From Morella rubra (taxonomy: Eukaryota; Streptophyta; Magnoliopsida; Fagales; Myricaceae): 64,000 nt of DNA. Below are positions 1 through 10,321 of this stretch, piece by piece. How positions within the stretch are numbered: position 1 is the first letter of the stretch; each line of letters opens with the position of its first letter. The position numbers and the translations under genes are program-made. The notes under the pieces are model-generated. The model made no database searches and was not told the DNA's origin. It saw nothing but the letters and a program-made list of their open reading frames with translations. The stretch is taken from the NCBI GenBank assembly GCA_003952965.2, contig CM025851.1, forward strand, positions 28,236,936 to 28,300,935. Direction: 5' to 3'.

Positions 1-1239
1 GAATGTTTATGTAAAGACATCGGTTTATATAGACATAGGCGGAACCAAGAGGGGGCCAATAGGGGCCACTACCCTGGTTGGCTCTACCAAAAGCTTCTTC
101 TTCTTCTTTTTTAATTTGTATTTTGCCCTCAAGCTCGCCCCTTTTGCAAAATGTTTGGATTTTTCAAGTAGGAGCTATATATATATATATAAGCGTGGAA
201 CATCATTTAATTGGTTATGTTAAATCAATTAAATAGAAACAATTAATTAATGTTACGGGTACTGTTGCCGTGTGTGGTGTAATTTACCTTCTCACAGTTG
301 ATGCATTGCTCCGCGAAACTCAACTCGCTGCATTCTGCCTTAACCTTGGCCTTTGCGAGTGAGCAAATCTAGACCCAATGCTCAATGAAACTGCAATTTC
401 AAGAGACAGAAAAGAAGATTTTTTTACTTAGTCCTCTTAATCTCTTTGCCCCCAAGGTTTTTTTTGTTTTTTGTTTTTGTTTTAATGTCGACTACTTCAA
501 GGTAGCAACGCCAAGGAAGAACGTTCGATCAATAAACACAATAAGATCCAATTGCTACCTTTTAGTCTCAGCAAATAGTACGATACGTGTATTTTAATAT
601 TTTTAATGTTTGTAGTACTTAATTTTTGATATTTTAACTCTAAGACACTTTTTGCATTTGGTAGGAAATTTTTTTTTTTTTTTTTCATTTCACCTTAAGA
701 GTTTGACCTCTTCAAATTCAATCCTTGCTCCGCCACTAATGTAGAGACATTCGGAGGCTATTTTCATTGTCTAGTATTAAGCTTCTTGTGTTGGTAATAC
801 TTCTTAGTGACCACAAACACTTTATGCTTGATCTATACCGTTCTATGTTTAACTGGATTTCACCAAAGTAAATGAGAAGAAAGACAATGTCTCGGCCAGA
901 CTATTTGCCAGCCATTGGGCGGCCAAACTGGTCCAGGTCTTTGTCATAAGTCGTGTGTACTGTCTCTAGAGGAGTAGCGGGGGTGGGTGGAACCAAGCAT
1001 TAATTTCTATTTATTGACTCAAAAAAATTTTTAAAAAAAAGAAGAAAGGAAAAAAAAGTTGGGGAAAATGCATGAAAGGCTGTAAGACGAGTTGAACCTG
1101 AGGCCTAAGTTCAACTACGTGTTCCACTTGATCCCATGCCCTACTCTTGGGCCTAGCTAGCTAACACTCATGGTTTGTCGGGAATTACCAAAGTGGCTAA
1201 ACTATCTCACAAGTCCACACCTCCTTTTGGGTGCACCAC
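1..1239. other. Intergenic DNA, no gene seen
   Basis: AT-rich sequence with a short (AT)n run near 178-190 and poly-T/poly-A runs near 670 and 1020-1060. Reading frames are short and show no family resemblance, and I see no splice-linked coding exons. Confidence 0.6.
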
Positions 1240-1435
1240 TAGCTCATTTTGATTGCCAAAATTTTGGCCACTGACGTAATTAAAAAAAATATAAATAATC
1301 TCTATCTCTATCAAATTTTTTTTTATTATAATATTCATTCAAGTCTTCTCTCTCCACTTTTTTCACTAAATTTTATACCCAAAATTTTAATCACCCTAAA
1401 ATTTTAACACTCAAACACTATCTTAGGTTATTTAG
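1240..1435 (-). repeat. MITE-like remnant related to the Tourist-like element at 2311-2507
   Basis: Read on the minus strand, its end (about 1375-1430) carries a GTGTTTGAGTGTTAAAATTTT-like stretch followed by a TTTAGTGAAAAA stretch. These match in order the left end of the element at 2311-2507. It is therefore an inverted, diverged relative. I could not define its outer edges or a target-site duplication. Confidence 0.4.
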
Positions 1436-1614
1436 AGATATCTCAACCACCTTTCCATGTGTATGAGTTATGGACAATGTCCACCTACCCACTTAGCCAT
1501 GTTTAGAAATCAAGATTTTATGGAAATTTTGGGAATGTTGTAAAAATTGAGATAAATGAGAATTTTATTGAATTTAGTGAAAAATGAGGTTTTATGACAG
1601 ATAGTTATAAAAAC

Positions 1615-2075
1615 GAGTAAAGTCATAGTTAGCCCCTTTATGTTTGGGCAAAAATCAAATAGCTATCCCTAACTTTCAAACCTATCAATCTTCATCCCCC
1701 ATCTAAATCAGGCGTTAATTCGATGGAAAATCATGCAAAATGACCGAAATGCCCCTCCAAGGATAAATTTTAAAAAATAAATAAAAATAATAAAAATTTA
1801 AGAAATAAATAGATTATTGAAAGAGAGTTTCAATAGTTTTTATTTAAAAAATATTATTTTTTATTTTTAATGAATTTTTAATATTTTTAGTAATTTTATC
1901 TTGGAGGGCATTTTGGTCATTTTTCATTTTTTTCCGTTTGATTTAACACCTGATTTAGATAGGGGGCGAAGATTGATAGGTTTTGAAAGTTATGGGTCTT
2001 AAATTGTGGGACTAAAAGTTAGGAGTAGCTATTTGATTTTTGCCCAAACATAGGAGGCTAACTATGACTTTACTC
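1615..2075. mobile_element. Foldback MITE (about 461 bp, imperfect full-length palindrome)
   Basis: The two halves are reverse complements over almost their whole length. The outer arms read GAGTAAAGTCATAGTTAGCC (left) and the same with one change from the right. The arms continue through matching stretches (TGTTTGGGCAAAAATCAAAT, CTAAATCAGG, AAAATGACC, ATGCCC) to an AT-rich centre near 1800-1850. The right arm carries about 20 extra bases near 1998-2025. There is no coding capacity. This is the structure of a non-autonomous foldback DNA element; its superfamily is unclear because I see no convincing target-site duplication. A transcript would form a long hairpin. Confidence 0.75.
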
Positions 2076-2310
2076 CTTAGAAAAATTTTGAAATAGAGAT
2101 TTACAAACATGCCCTTAATACAAAATTATTTTCATTTTGTTGTGGATCACAGATCTGATAACGTAGACAGAAGATGTTTTAGCAGGTTCAAACGATGTCA
2201 TCTTTTATATAAATGTATATAAAAGTTATGAATATATTGAATTAAGTGGATAGAATTATAGTCTAAACTTTATTTAAATTAGGAGCTACAATATTAAGGT
2301 TGATTAATTA

Positions 2311-2507
2311 GGGCGTGTTTGAGTATTAAAATTTTGGGGTGTTAAAATTTCAAGGTATTGAGTTTAGTGAAAAAGTGAAAAAAAGGTAATTTTTTATATT
2401 TTTTTATAGTGAAAAGTAATAATTTGATGGAAAGAGAGAGATTATATGTAATTTTTTATTGTGTTAAAATTTTAGGAGACGTAAAATTTTAAATGTCAAA
2501 CGGACCC
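2311..2507. mobile_element. Tourist-like (PIF/Harbinger) MITE, 197 bp, TTA target duplication
   Basis: The left end GGGCGTGTTTGAGTATTAAA and the reverse complement of the right end GGGTCCGTTTGACATTTAAA form an imperfect terminal inverted repeat. The element is flanked by TTA on both sides (2308-2310 and 2508-2510). A GGGnnTGTTTG terminus with a TTA/TAA 3-bp duplication is the known signature of Tourist-type MITEs of the PIF/Harbinger superfamily. It has no coding capacity. Confidence 0.7.
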
Positions 2508-2510
2508 TTA

Positions 2511-3240
2511 ATATCTTTGGGTGTAATGTAGCAGCCTGATTAATGTATGTAGAAACATATAGATTTGCCGGCCATGTTCCTAACAATGTGCAACCCAAGT
2601 GACCTTGGTTATAGAAATCCACGTATGAAACAATGCTCAAATAATCAATTGCTTTAGGAAAGTAGAGATAAATAGATGTTCAGGAAAGTGCATAACTTGA
2701 TATATAAATAAAACTGAGCTCAAAAGAACAAATTTCGTATAGCAAATAAAGAGATGGGCAACGACGGTCATATCTTCAGCATCACCATAAAAAATGTGTC
2801 GGATTGCACATTTCTTTCCATTCAGCGGCTGGGGAGTGAGGAAACCAATTAACAATAACCAAATGAAGCTTTGAATATCCTTGCCTATGTTGTTTCAGTT
2901 TCTTTCTTCTTCTTCTAGGTAGACTCTAAAGGAAACAAACTTGAAAGGTGCAATGAAACATAATGCACCTCTTTGCTGGAAGAGAAGAGTATGCTGAACA
3001 GCTGAAGAAGAAGATAGCAAATGAAGACATAGGCGGCGAGGGACGGGATGGGCGACAAAGAAGATATCCCCAAATTTTTGAGATTTTGCTAGTCAAGATT
3101 TTGTTTGGGTTGGTTTGTGAAATGAAACGGGCCGATCTGTGAACATAAGCGGGTTAAATTTTTTAATTGACAAGACGGCCTGTGAAACCGTTGGATCGTT
3201 CCATTTTAATCATGGCCGTTGCTCATAACTGACCATAACA
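2511..3240. other. Intergenic DNA, no gene seen
   Basis: No recognisable gene or repeat boundary. The sequence directly before the carrier pseudogene is not recognisably homologous to a transit peptide or upstream exon. Confidence 0.5.
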
Positions 3241-3249
3241 CTCTTGCAA

Positions 3250-3590
3250 AGGACAATAACCGAACCCGGTGGAGAGTATCCCCTATGCAAGCCAGAGCTA
3301 CAAGGTGGTCGTGGGAGGTCTTGTTAAGAATTTTGGAGAGAGACGGTGTGTTGGGCTTGTATGTAGGTTACTTTGCTACATCGTGGAGGAATTTGCCGGC
3401 TAGGTATTGAGCTACAGCTACTCAACGTTCGAGTACTTGAAAGCTGTGGTAATGAAAAAGACAAGGAAGACTCACCTTGAGCCTATTTAGAGCGTGTGAT
3501 GTGGGGCACTGGCCAGGGTGATATCGGCGTCCATTATGACGCCGCTTGACATAGTAAAAACGAGGATCTTGGGTTGCACTATTGCATCAT
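3250..3590 (+). pseudogene. Mitochondrial-carrier-family pseudogene fragment (mitoferrin-like)
   Basis: The plus strand translates to a stretch around RSWEVLL-RILERDGVLGLY-GYFAT-RNLPA that is typical of a solute carrier repeat. After a frameshift and stop near 3409 it is followed by remnants of SYS-FEYLKA, KKTRKTHLEPI and, near 3535-3570, a PLDIVKTR-like carrier signature (proline-x-D/E-x-x-K/R). The order matches the second and third repeats of plant mitoferrin-like/SAM-carrier-like members. At least one stop at the LPARY point, a stop in the following block and several frameshifts make it non-functional. The exact subfamily (mitoferrin-like 1) is inferred from remembered family sequences. 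It is a lone fragment without flanking exons. Confidence 0.65.
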
Positions 3591-4184
3591 ACTTGTAGCA
3601 AAAATGATGTCATTTTGGGCTAAAAGCGTGAAGGAGTGGAACACTATCATTTGGAGGGCTGTTGAGTTGTTTACTGATGTGGCGTTGCCGTTAGGAAAAT
3701 AAATGGATCCTTGATGGAAGGGCATTGAAAATGTAAAGACCAAAATTTGAAAAATTAAAATCTTGGGACTAAAAAATAAAATGTGGTAAAATCTAAGGAA
3801 AAAAAATGCTATTTTTCCAATCTGAGTTGAAAATGACGTGGCAGAATGCTGATATGGCAAGCATTGCCTTAAGAAAACAGACGGAGCCCTGACAGAAGGA
3901 TCCACAAGAGATCGGAGAGTCGTACTGGAGAGCTGGAAATAAAAATAAGGGTGGGCAAAAATTCTGGAAAGAATCGGAATTTCTGGTTCCATTTCGTATT
4001 CTGGAAATTCGATTTTGATTTCGGCATATACTGGAACTGAAACCGAAAATTATTTTTGGCAATTTTTGAAACCGAAACCGGAAATTCCGGTGTAATTATT
4101 GGAATTTTTTATTCTCATTTTTTTTAAACAAAATAAAAATAGGTCTCAAAATAAAGTATAACATATGAAATTTGCTTGAATGCC

Positions 4185-5520
4185 TGAGTCTGAAAATCAA
4201 CCCAAGAGGGGGGTGAATTGAATTTATCAAATATTTATCTCTTTTTTGATAAAAACTCAGATCTGAAAAATATCTCTTTGGTTTAGCAAATAAAACGCAG
4301 ATCTAAATATGTTTAATGACAACCCCAAAGATAAATGGTAAATAGTAAAGCGATAATGACTAAGAAGCAATAAATGAAAGCAATAAGTACGAGAGTAGGG
4401 AAGAGAGATAACACCTTATTTTTAGGTGGTTCGGCCAAGACTTGCCTACGTCCACCCCAAGGCTATTGCCTTCCTTGGGCTTCTCCACTATAATCTAATA
4501 GTGTCTACAACTTAGCTTCTGGGTGCTAAGTAACCGTTACAAGAGTTTTCTTGAGCTCACTCTTCAACTCTTCAACTCGTCACAAATCTCAAAGCTTATG
4601 AGATTTCTTCTATCCTCACGGGTAGGCCCAAGTGTATCCACACTCAAAGGTTTCTCAAAGTTTAATGAGAAGAATGAATAAACAATAGCTCTCAAAGCCA
4701 AATCAGCAAACAAAGCTCAATAAATGGCTACAAGACAAGATCTGATGATGATGACAATAATGGCAGACCAGATCTTCTTAGAAACGTGCAACCTTTGTCT
4801 TTTGCATTTTTCTCTCACTTTTTGAAAGCTTGGTCGGCAGTGATGATGTAGAAAGGCAAAAAGTGTGCAAAAGTCTTATTTTCTCTCTCCATAAGGTTCC
4901 CTTTATAGGTCTTCAGTCTTGAGGTGTCCAGAGGGCCTTTTTAGAATGTTAGAGAGGTGCCCTAAGTGGCACATTGTCTTGATTCGCGTGCTGAACATCA
5001 TTTTTTAAAAATAGCGCCCCTGTAATATGTGTTGACACATATATGCCTATGTGTTGACACCTTCATTGAGTCTAGAACTTGCTTGCAGGTGCCAGTGGTA
5101 TGTGTCGACACTTCCTTCACCATGTGTCGACACCATCGAAATGACAATCTGGCTTCTGTGCTATATGTTGGCACCATGTCAACCATGTGTCGACACTATC
5201 TTCCCATGTGCCGACACTATGCTTCATATGTGTCGACACCATCTTGGCAAATGGAGTTTTTCAGTTATTTTTGATATCCAATCTTCTTCAATTGAAGATG
5301 AAAACTTCTATAATGAAAAATATCATAGTTTAGGTGCAAGCCATGTTGTTTAAATCAAATGTAGGGCATAACGAATAAATGATAAAGATTAAATACAATT
5401 GAGTACTCTTAATCGAATAGTGGATTGACAACTACATATCCTAAAAATACCTTAAAGCGTTTTGTCATTTGTTATCATCAAAATCAAGTTAGATAGCTCA
5501 AGATCAACTTTGGGCTAATA
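4185..5520 (-). mobile_element. Solo LTR of a Ty1/copia element (same family as 13.6-24.9 kb)
   Basis: Read on the minus strand it begins TATTAGCCCAAAG (the 3' LTR at 23604 begins TGTTAGCCCAAGG). It continues through the TGTCGACAC-rich zone (5035-5245), the AAGCCCAAGGAAGGCAATAG block and the TTGGCCGAACCACC block. It ends near AATTCACCCCCCTCTTGGG, as the LTR of the large copia element does. Length is about 1.34 kb against 1.28 kb for that LTR. No internal copia sequence adjoins it, so it is a solo LTR, presumably left by LTR-LTR recombination. AATG occurs at both edges (4179-4182 and 5522-5525). The TG start has decayed to TA. Confidence 0.85.
5035..5245. repeat. Array of TGTGTCGACAC(A) palindromes in the solo LTR
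   Basis: Several copies of a near-palindromic core ATGTGTCGACAC, plus variants with one or two changes (GTGTTGACAC, GTGCCGACAC), are spaced irregularly by roughly 20-50 bp. The same array occurs in the complete 3' LTR (23880-24060) and twice in the internal region of the large copia element. Confidence 0.7.
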
Positions 5521-5989
5521 AAATGTTTATTTTAAAATCTAGATTTCGGATAAATGTTTTACATTTATTGTTAATTTATAATTAATAACTAAAAAATACC
5601 GAAATTTCAATTTCAATTTTTTTAAAAAGAAAATAGGGCTCAATACAAAATATAACACATGGAATTTGCTTGAATATTTATTTTAGAATCTAGATTTTAG
5701 ATGAATGTTTACATTATTATTAATTTATGATAAATAACTGAAAGTCTTCCAAAAATTTGGGCCAATAAATATTTTTGGCCCATTGTAGCCCTAAAAAAAT
5801 ATGTTCAAAAAAACCCACATGTCGAACTGAAATTTTTGGTTCTAATTCCAAAAATTTCAGTTACATTTTGATAAAATACTGGAATAGAACCAGATTAAAA
5901 ATAGTGTATTCAAGTGAGTACCATAATGGAACCGGAATTGGTTATTTCGATTCCATCCGTTGCGGTACCTACCTTTAAATAAAAAAGCC

Positions 5990-6900
5990 AACAATGACCG
6001 ATACAAACAGAAACAAAACCTAAGACTAAAGCCGATCCAGAATCAAAGAGCCACCACAGGCGAGCAGAGAAGCCCCAAAACTATTAAGGACCTTGATCAA
6101 GGCCACCTTAACAACTCCACCTCCCTCCAAGTGATTTGAACACGATCACACCAATCGATCCTCCTAAATCATTTTAGGCAACACACGAGCTCAATAGTAG
6201 GATCTAATATAAGAAATGAAGAACCCCTTGAGATATATGACGAAGAGCGTGGTTAAGGATTATTAGTCCTTAGAACACAAAGAACAATCGTCAAAAGGGT
6301 TATTAGCCCAAGTACGAATAGCCAAACTAGGTTATCAGCCTACAACGAATCCCAAGTGACAAGTTTTTTTTTTTAGAACATAATAGTAATCTTATTAATA
6401 TAAACCACGAAATACAAAGAGAACCCCTTGAATCAAGGGGGATTGAAACCCGCATAGAACTAGGGGTAGACCCAAGTGACAAGGTTATTAGCCTTGAATA
6501 CTGAATAGCATATACGTGCCTATACTTGGCCAAAGTCTCTCAAAGCTCTCTTGCTCTCTAAAACTCAACTCTCTAAATGAATGACTCTAATGCGTCTAAG
6601 AGGTGCTTATATAAGCATCCTTAGGCACTCACAAACACTAGCAGAAGCACAATAAAATCTTCTAGATTTTTAGTAAATAATTCCTAAAATCAAGGAGATT
6701 CGAATTACATGCCTAATTCAAAAGAACTCAAAAGGAAACTAATTTTCTAGAGTTTAAGAATGATTCCCTAAATCTGGAAGATTGACTTATTCAAAAATGC
6801 TTAAAAGGAAACTAATCTTCTAAGATACCTTCCTTAATTGGTCACGATACTCTACAACCATTAAGGTTTCTCGTTGTCGTCCACCGCCTTACATGGTGGC
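5990..6900. other. Repeat-like intergenic DNA with small periodic GGTTATTAGCC units
   Basis: Phrases of the type GGTTATTAGCC and GTTATCAGCC recur at about 6240-6500, suggesting a degenerate short-unit repeat or an old LTR. No reading frame is convincing. A SINE insertion (6364-6470) is described separately. Confidence 0.4.
6364..6470 (-). mobile_element. Short SINE-like insertion (107 bp) with 13-bp target-site duplication
   Basis: The insertion is bounded by identical copies of CCCAAGTGACAAG (6351-6363 and 6471-6483). On the minus strand it ends in a poly-A tail (poly-T at 6364-6374 on the plus strand). It contains GGTTTCAATCC, resembling a Pol III B box (GGTTCRANTCC). A 13-bp duplication plus a poly-A tail is the mark of LINE-dependent target-primed retroposition. 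It is short for a SINE, so it is probably 5'-truncated or a 3' fragment. Removing it restores the surrounding repeat phrasing. Confidence 0.75.
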
Positions 6901-7761
6901 GCCGCTGCCTTGCACCTCCATAGTTGGTGATGTTCCTCCAACTCCCAAGATCTTCCTTTGCACTTCCCCTCCTGGCGTCGCTATGGATGATGGTGCATCG
7001 CCACTGGTGCTGGTCACCAGTGGTGACTCTTCTTCTTGGTTACCGTCTATATTGTTGCTTGACTTGGCTGGTGGCCAAGGTCTTGTTTTGGCTTCAAGTC
7101 ATGGCAAGGCCATGGGCAAGCCATTGGTATATCAAGGCCATACCATGTGCTGGTAAGGAGCTTGCCATGGCATGGCTGCAGTTGGCTAGCAGGTGTGCTA
7201 GGCATGGGCATTACTGGTGTGCCATGTCTTGTTAGGAGCACTGGTGTGCCTGGCGCATATTGTGGCCATGTCATGGCCCAACTATAGTGCTCCTGTCACC
7301 CACGCTATGGGCTTGACAAGTACATGTGCCACCAAGGCCTTGTTTTACCCATATCTTCTCATGCGTGGATGTTAAGGTCCTAGTCTTTACTAGGGGCCCT
7401 TTCAAATGTCGATGTGCGTGGGTAGATGCATGGCAGTCACCACGTGCTGTTGGAAAAGCAGCAACTTGGTGGCGTTGGGTTCACCATAGGTAGCAAGAGC
7501 CACTTAAGAGGCACATGGCCTTCAAAACTGCCATAAACTAGCCGGAAAAGAAGAAGAGAGTCGGACGCGTGGAATCCAAGAGTCGACCAAATGAGGCTGG
7601 CTGGTGCGGTTGAGCTCGCCTGAAGGTGGAGAAGCCGTCTAGTTGGGTTGTGTCCACCGATGAAGCATAGGTGCACCCGGATCTAAGCTTAATATTTCAA
7701 ACAAATATCAAGGAAACAATGAGAGAGAGGGAGAGAAGAACAGGAACTAGTCACTAAAGGT
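6901..7761. other. GC-richer intergenic stretch, no gene recognised
   Basis: Higher GC than its surroundings with open frames on both strands, but the frames contradict each other and match no family I know. The sequence repeatedly uses GGCCATG/CATGGC words. Confidence 0.4.
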
Positions 7762-7800
7762 CACTACAAGAAAATCAAGCTTCCTTAGGCAAAAGTATTG
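7762..7800 (+). mobile_element. Possible CACTA terminus (CACTACAAGAAAA)
   Basis: CACTACAAGAAAATC at 7762 is a typical left terminus of plant CACTA (En/Spm) elements. I find no matching TTTTCTTGTAGTG right end downstream, so this is at most a truncated end. Confidence 0.4.
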
Positions 7801-10020
7801 TAAGCCGTCAAAGAATCTCTTCAGCCACAATTTTCCTTCTGTGACGATCGTCCTCCTCCATTAGCAATGGCTTGCCTATGTCGACCGGAGATGGTGTTGG
7901 GAGAAGGGTGGCATCTTCTACGCTGAAGGGTATTAAGTTTCGATAGGGGTTGTCGTAGTTGCTTTGTCCTCGAAGCTCCTTGTGTCGTCAAGAAAGCTCT
8001 GGTCTTTAATGACGACACCGAGCCACCGCCAAATTTATTTTCTTGACACTTACTTGTGGTCTACTCAACCTTCTACTTACGGCTGTAGTTTATGGGAAAT
8101 GGTCAATCTCGATGGATCCAAGGTTGCCGAGATTGATTTCTACTTACAGGAAGTGGTGGTCGCAGTTGATTTTTAGAAACTCAATTGTGGTGGGCATTGA
8201 TTTTTTTTGTCGCACCATAATGGTAGTAGATCGACCACTTCCCGTTGTGGTTTCATGGTGATTTATTGGCAATTTGAAGTTCTGCAGTTAAGTTCTTTTA
8301 CTGTGTACTTTCTTAATTGTAATAATATTTCAATTTATGTGCTGTTGTTTTCCTTTAATGTCTTTGACATCCTCATAGCTGCCTAGGAATACAGGGGACC
8401 TTTCGTGGAGCGTTTTTAGAACAAGGCTGAGTGCCTGCAATGTCAATCGGCAACCACTACTGAGAGTTAACCAATGAGACACAAAAAGAACAGTAGAAAG
8501 TGGGTTACAAACATGTTTAATGATGAAATGACTCTGGTCTTCTTCTTGAAAAACAAAAATTCAATTTTTAAGAAAGATTACCTCGTCAAGCTTGAGCAGA
8601 GGATAGAGTAGTGTGGCTCATTGGCCATTGCTCGGGTTGTATAAAGTTGTGCGTCCATGTTGATTCGACCTCCCTATACATCACACACAAAGAAACTCGT
8701 TTATGAAAAGCTACAAATGGGAACTAGAGCCAAGCAAAGAAATGGAAGAACAGAACTTGCCTACAATGTCAACGATTGTTCTTTCATTGGTGTATCTTCC
8801 TGTTGGCCCTCTGAGATCAATCCCATTGGGAAGATAATTAGCGTTAGAGCGACTCTTAAAGTTCAGTGGAGAAGAGAAGAAATTTTAAATTTGAGAGAGA
8901 AGGCATGAGTGGCGGGAGCAGGAACAAAGAGTGAAATTTATAAAGTGTGAACAATGGGTGGGGGTGAGCTGAGTCGCTGGCCCACGTTCATCGTCGCAAA
9001 AGGCAATTCTTTTTTCTTTTAGCTTTATACTTTATGTTTTATATTCTATGTTGTTTTATGATTCTTTTGCAAAAATATGGGTTAGTTAATATTTGCGACT
9101 AAGAGGTGGAATAAGCTAAAGAAGGGAATAATGTACAAACAACTCGAGTTATTAATTCAGAATCTAATACCATTTAACAGTATTTTTATTACTTCAATAT
9201 ATTATTTGATTTTTGAACTAGTATAATATCCTAGTAAATTTTCCACCCAGTTATTCACACTTCCCATTACTGCTAATATAATCTTGAGAAGATTATCTTT
9301 CCCTGTTTCTGTTATTTTTAACAAAATAGATATTGCTTGGGAAGTTGCTCTGTCTTTTAAGTTTCTCACAATTTCAAAATGTGATTCTTTGTTCGAAAAC
9401 CAAGAGAAGTCACGATTAATTTCGATTGCTCTTTTGTCGGTTGGTTGTCGATTTCTTCTTTGTTCCTTAACAACGCATCATTGGATTACAAAAAATTTTC
9501 CTTATCCAACATGTATAGAACACTTACATCTGGAAAAAAAACATGTAAACAGATTCAGAGAAGAGAATTTCAGAAACTAAAAACAAAGATATAGAGACGG
9601 GACACCTATAATAGAGTCACATGCGGATAAACATCCAATTCTCTTATGTGAGATTTGCAAAGTCAGGTCTCATCTTGACCATCTACTTATTTTGGTGATC
9701 AAGACGTAAAAATGAAGCCAAGAACTTTCTTGTATAATCAGCCCCTGCACATTGGGTTCTGTAGGAAGGGGAATTTGTCCATGGCTTTGATGTGTAGTAG
9801 AGTACTTGTAGGCGACGTGCTTAGCAAATTTATAGCACCACCTAATTACACAACCAACAAAAGTAAAAATGTCCAATTAGTATAAGTGGTTAGACATCTG
9901 GTTCTTGCAATCATGATGATTCCTATATATATATATTTTGCAATATGGCATCAAAATAGCTGGCTCTAGTTTAGATAGTGAGCAAAGGACAAAAACAGTA
10001 ATAAAAGCATAGCTGGCTAT
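7801..10020. other. Intergenic DNA, no gene seen
   Basis: No reading frame with recognisable homology. Near 9877-9915 a tRNA-A-box-like phrase (TAGTATAAGTGGTTAGA) is followed by an (AT)n run, possibly a SINE head, but no B box follows. Confidence 0.45.
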
Positions 10021-10024
10021 ATTT

Positions 10025-10321
10025 GTTTTCAAGATACTCGTTGACTGCCTTTAGACTTGATAGAGAAGCCAATTGTTGTTCATTTAGTTTCATATTTGCC
10101 TGTACCACCATAATACCAGAGTGAGAACTGATACACGCACAACTGAGAAATTGACAGAAAGTTGAAACTAAAACATGCATCTAGGAAGAGTTATGAAATT
10201 GGATAACCTTGACACGACACATATTTCTCCAAGTACCAACTTGTATCTCTAGAATTTTGGCTCCATAAAGCTGCCTACCTTGTTCCTCAAACAAGGATTG
10301 AGGAATATCAACTTCTACCAT
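10025..10321 (-). pseudogene. Fragment of chloroplast trigger-factor-like gene (TIG), two exons
   Basis: On the minus strand a 27-codon exon (10321-10241) encodes a peptide including MVEVDIPQSLFEEQGRQLYG and ending LEIQ, preceded by an AG acceptor and followed by a GT donor. After an intron, a second exon from 10099 reads ANMKLNEQQLASLSS then KAVNEYLEN. These are consecutive parts of the C-terminal (SurA-like/chaperone) region of plant trigger factor, a ribosome-associated prolyl isomerase and chaperone of the plastid. Homology stops near 10025 without a splice donor. I find no upstream PPIase domain or downstream end in the neighbourhood, so this is an isolated gene fragment, retaining an intron and therefore copied from DNA rather than mRNA. 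Family recognition is from memory. Confidence 0.7.

Larger units (their letters stand above)
3946..5977. mobile_element. hAT-like non-autonomous DNA transposon split by a solo LTR
   Basis: The left end TAAGGGTGGGCA and the reverse complement of the right end TAAAGGTAGGTA form a short imperfect TIR; a second block (GAATCGGAAT against GAATCGAAAT) lies just inside. The element is flanked by an identical 8-bp direct repeat AATAAAAA (3938-3945 and 5978-5985). An 8-bp duplication and a terminus close to AGGGGTGGGCAA are features of hAT elements. The A-rich repeat could arise by chance, which limits confidence. Removing the solo LTR leaves about 0.7 kb without coding capacity. Two diverged direct repeats of about 140 bp lie inside (about 4100-4182 plus 5521-5600, and 5601-5745). 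Confidence 0.55.

Noticed and set aside
5035-5245. CRISPR-like spacing of a short repeated palindrome
   Set aside because: This is a plant LTR; repeats are too short and irregular, spacers vary, and no cas genes occur.
6430-6450. tRNA-like B box
   Set aside because: No A box or cloverleaf could be drawn; it lies inside a poly-A-tailed retroposed insertion with target duplications.
6893-7274. Frames in a GC-rich intergenic stretch
   Set aside because: Opposite-strand frames overlap and composition reflects repeated GGCCATG words rather than coding bias.
9877-9915. tRNA-like A-box phrase (TAGTATAAGTGGTTAGA)
   Set aside because: No matching acceptor stem or B box downstream; at most a SINE head.
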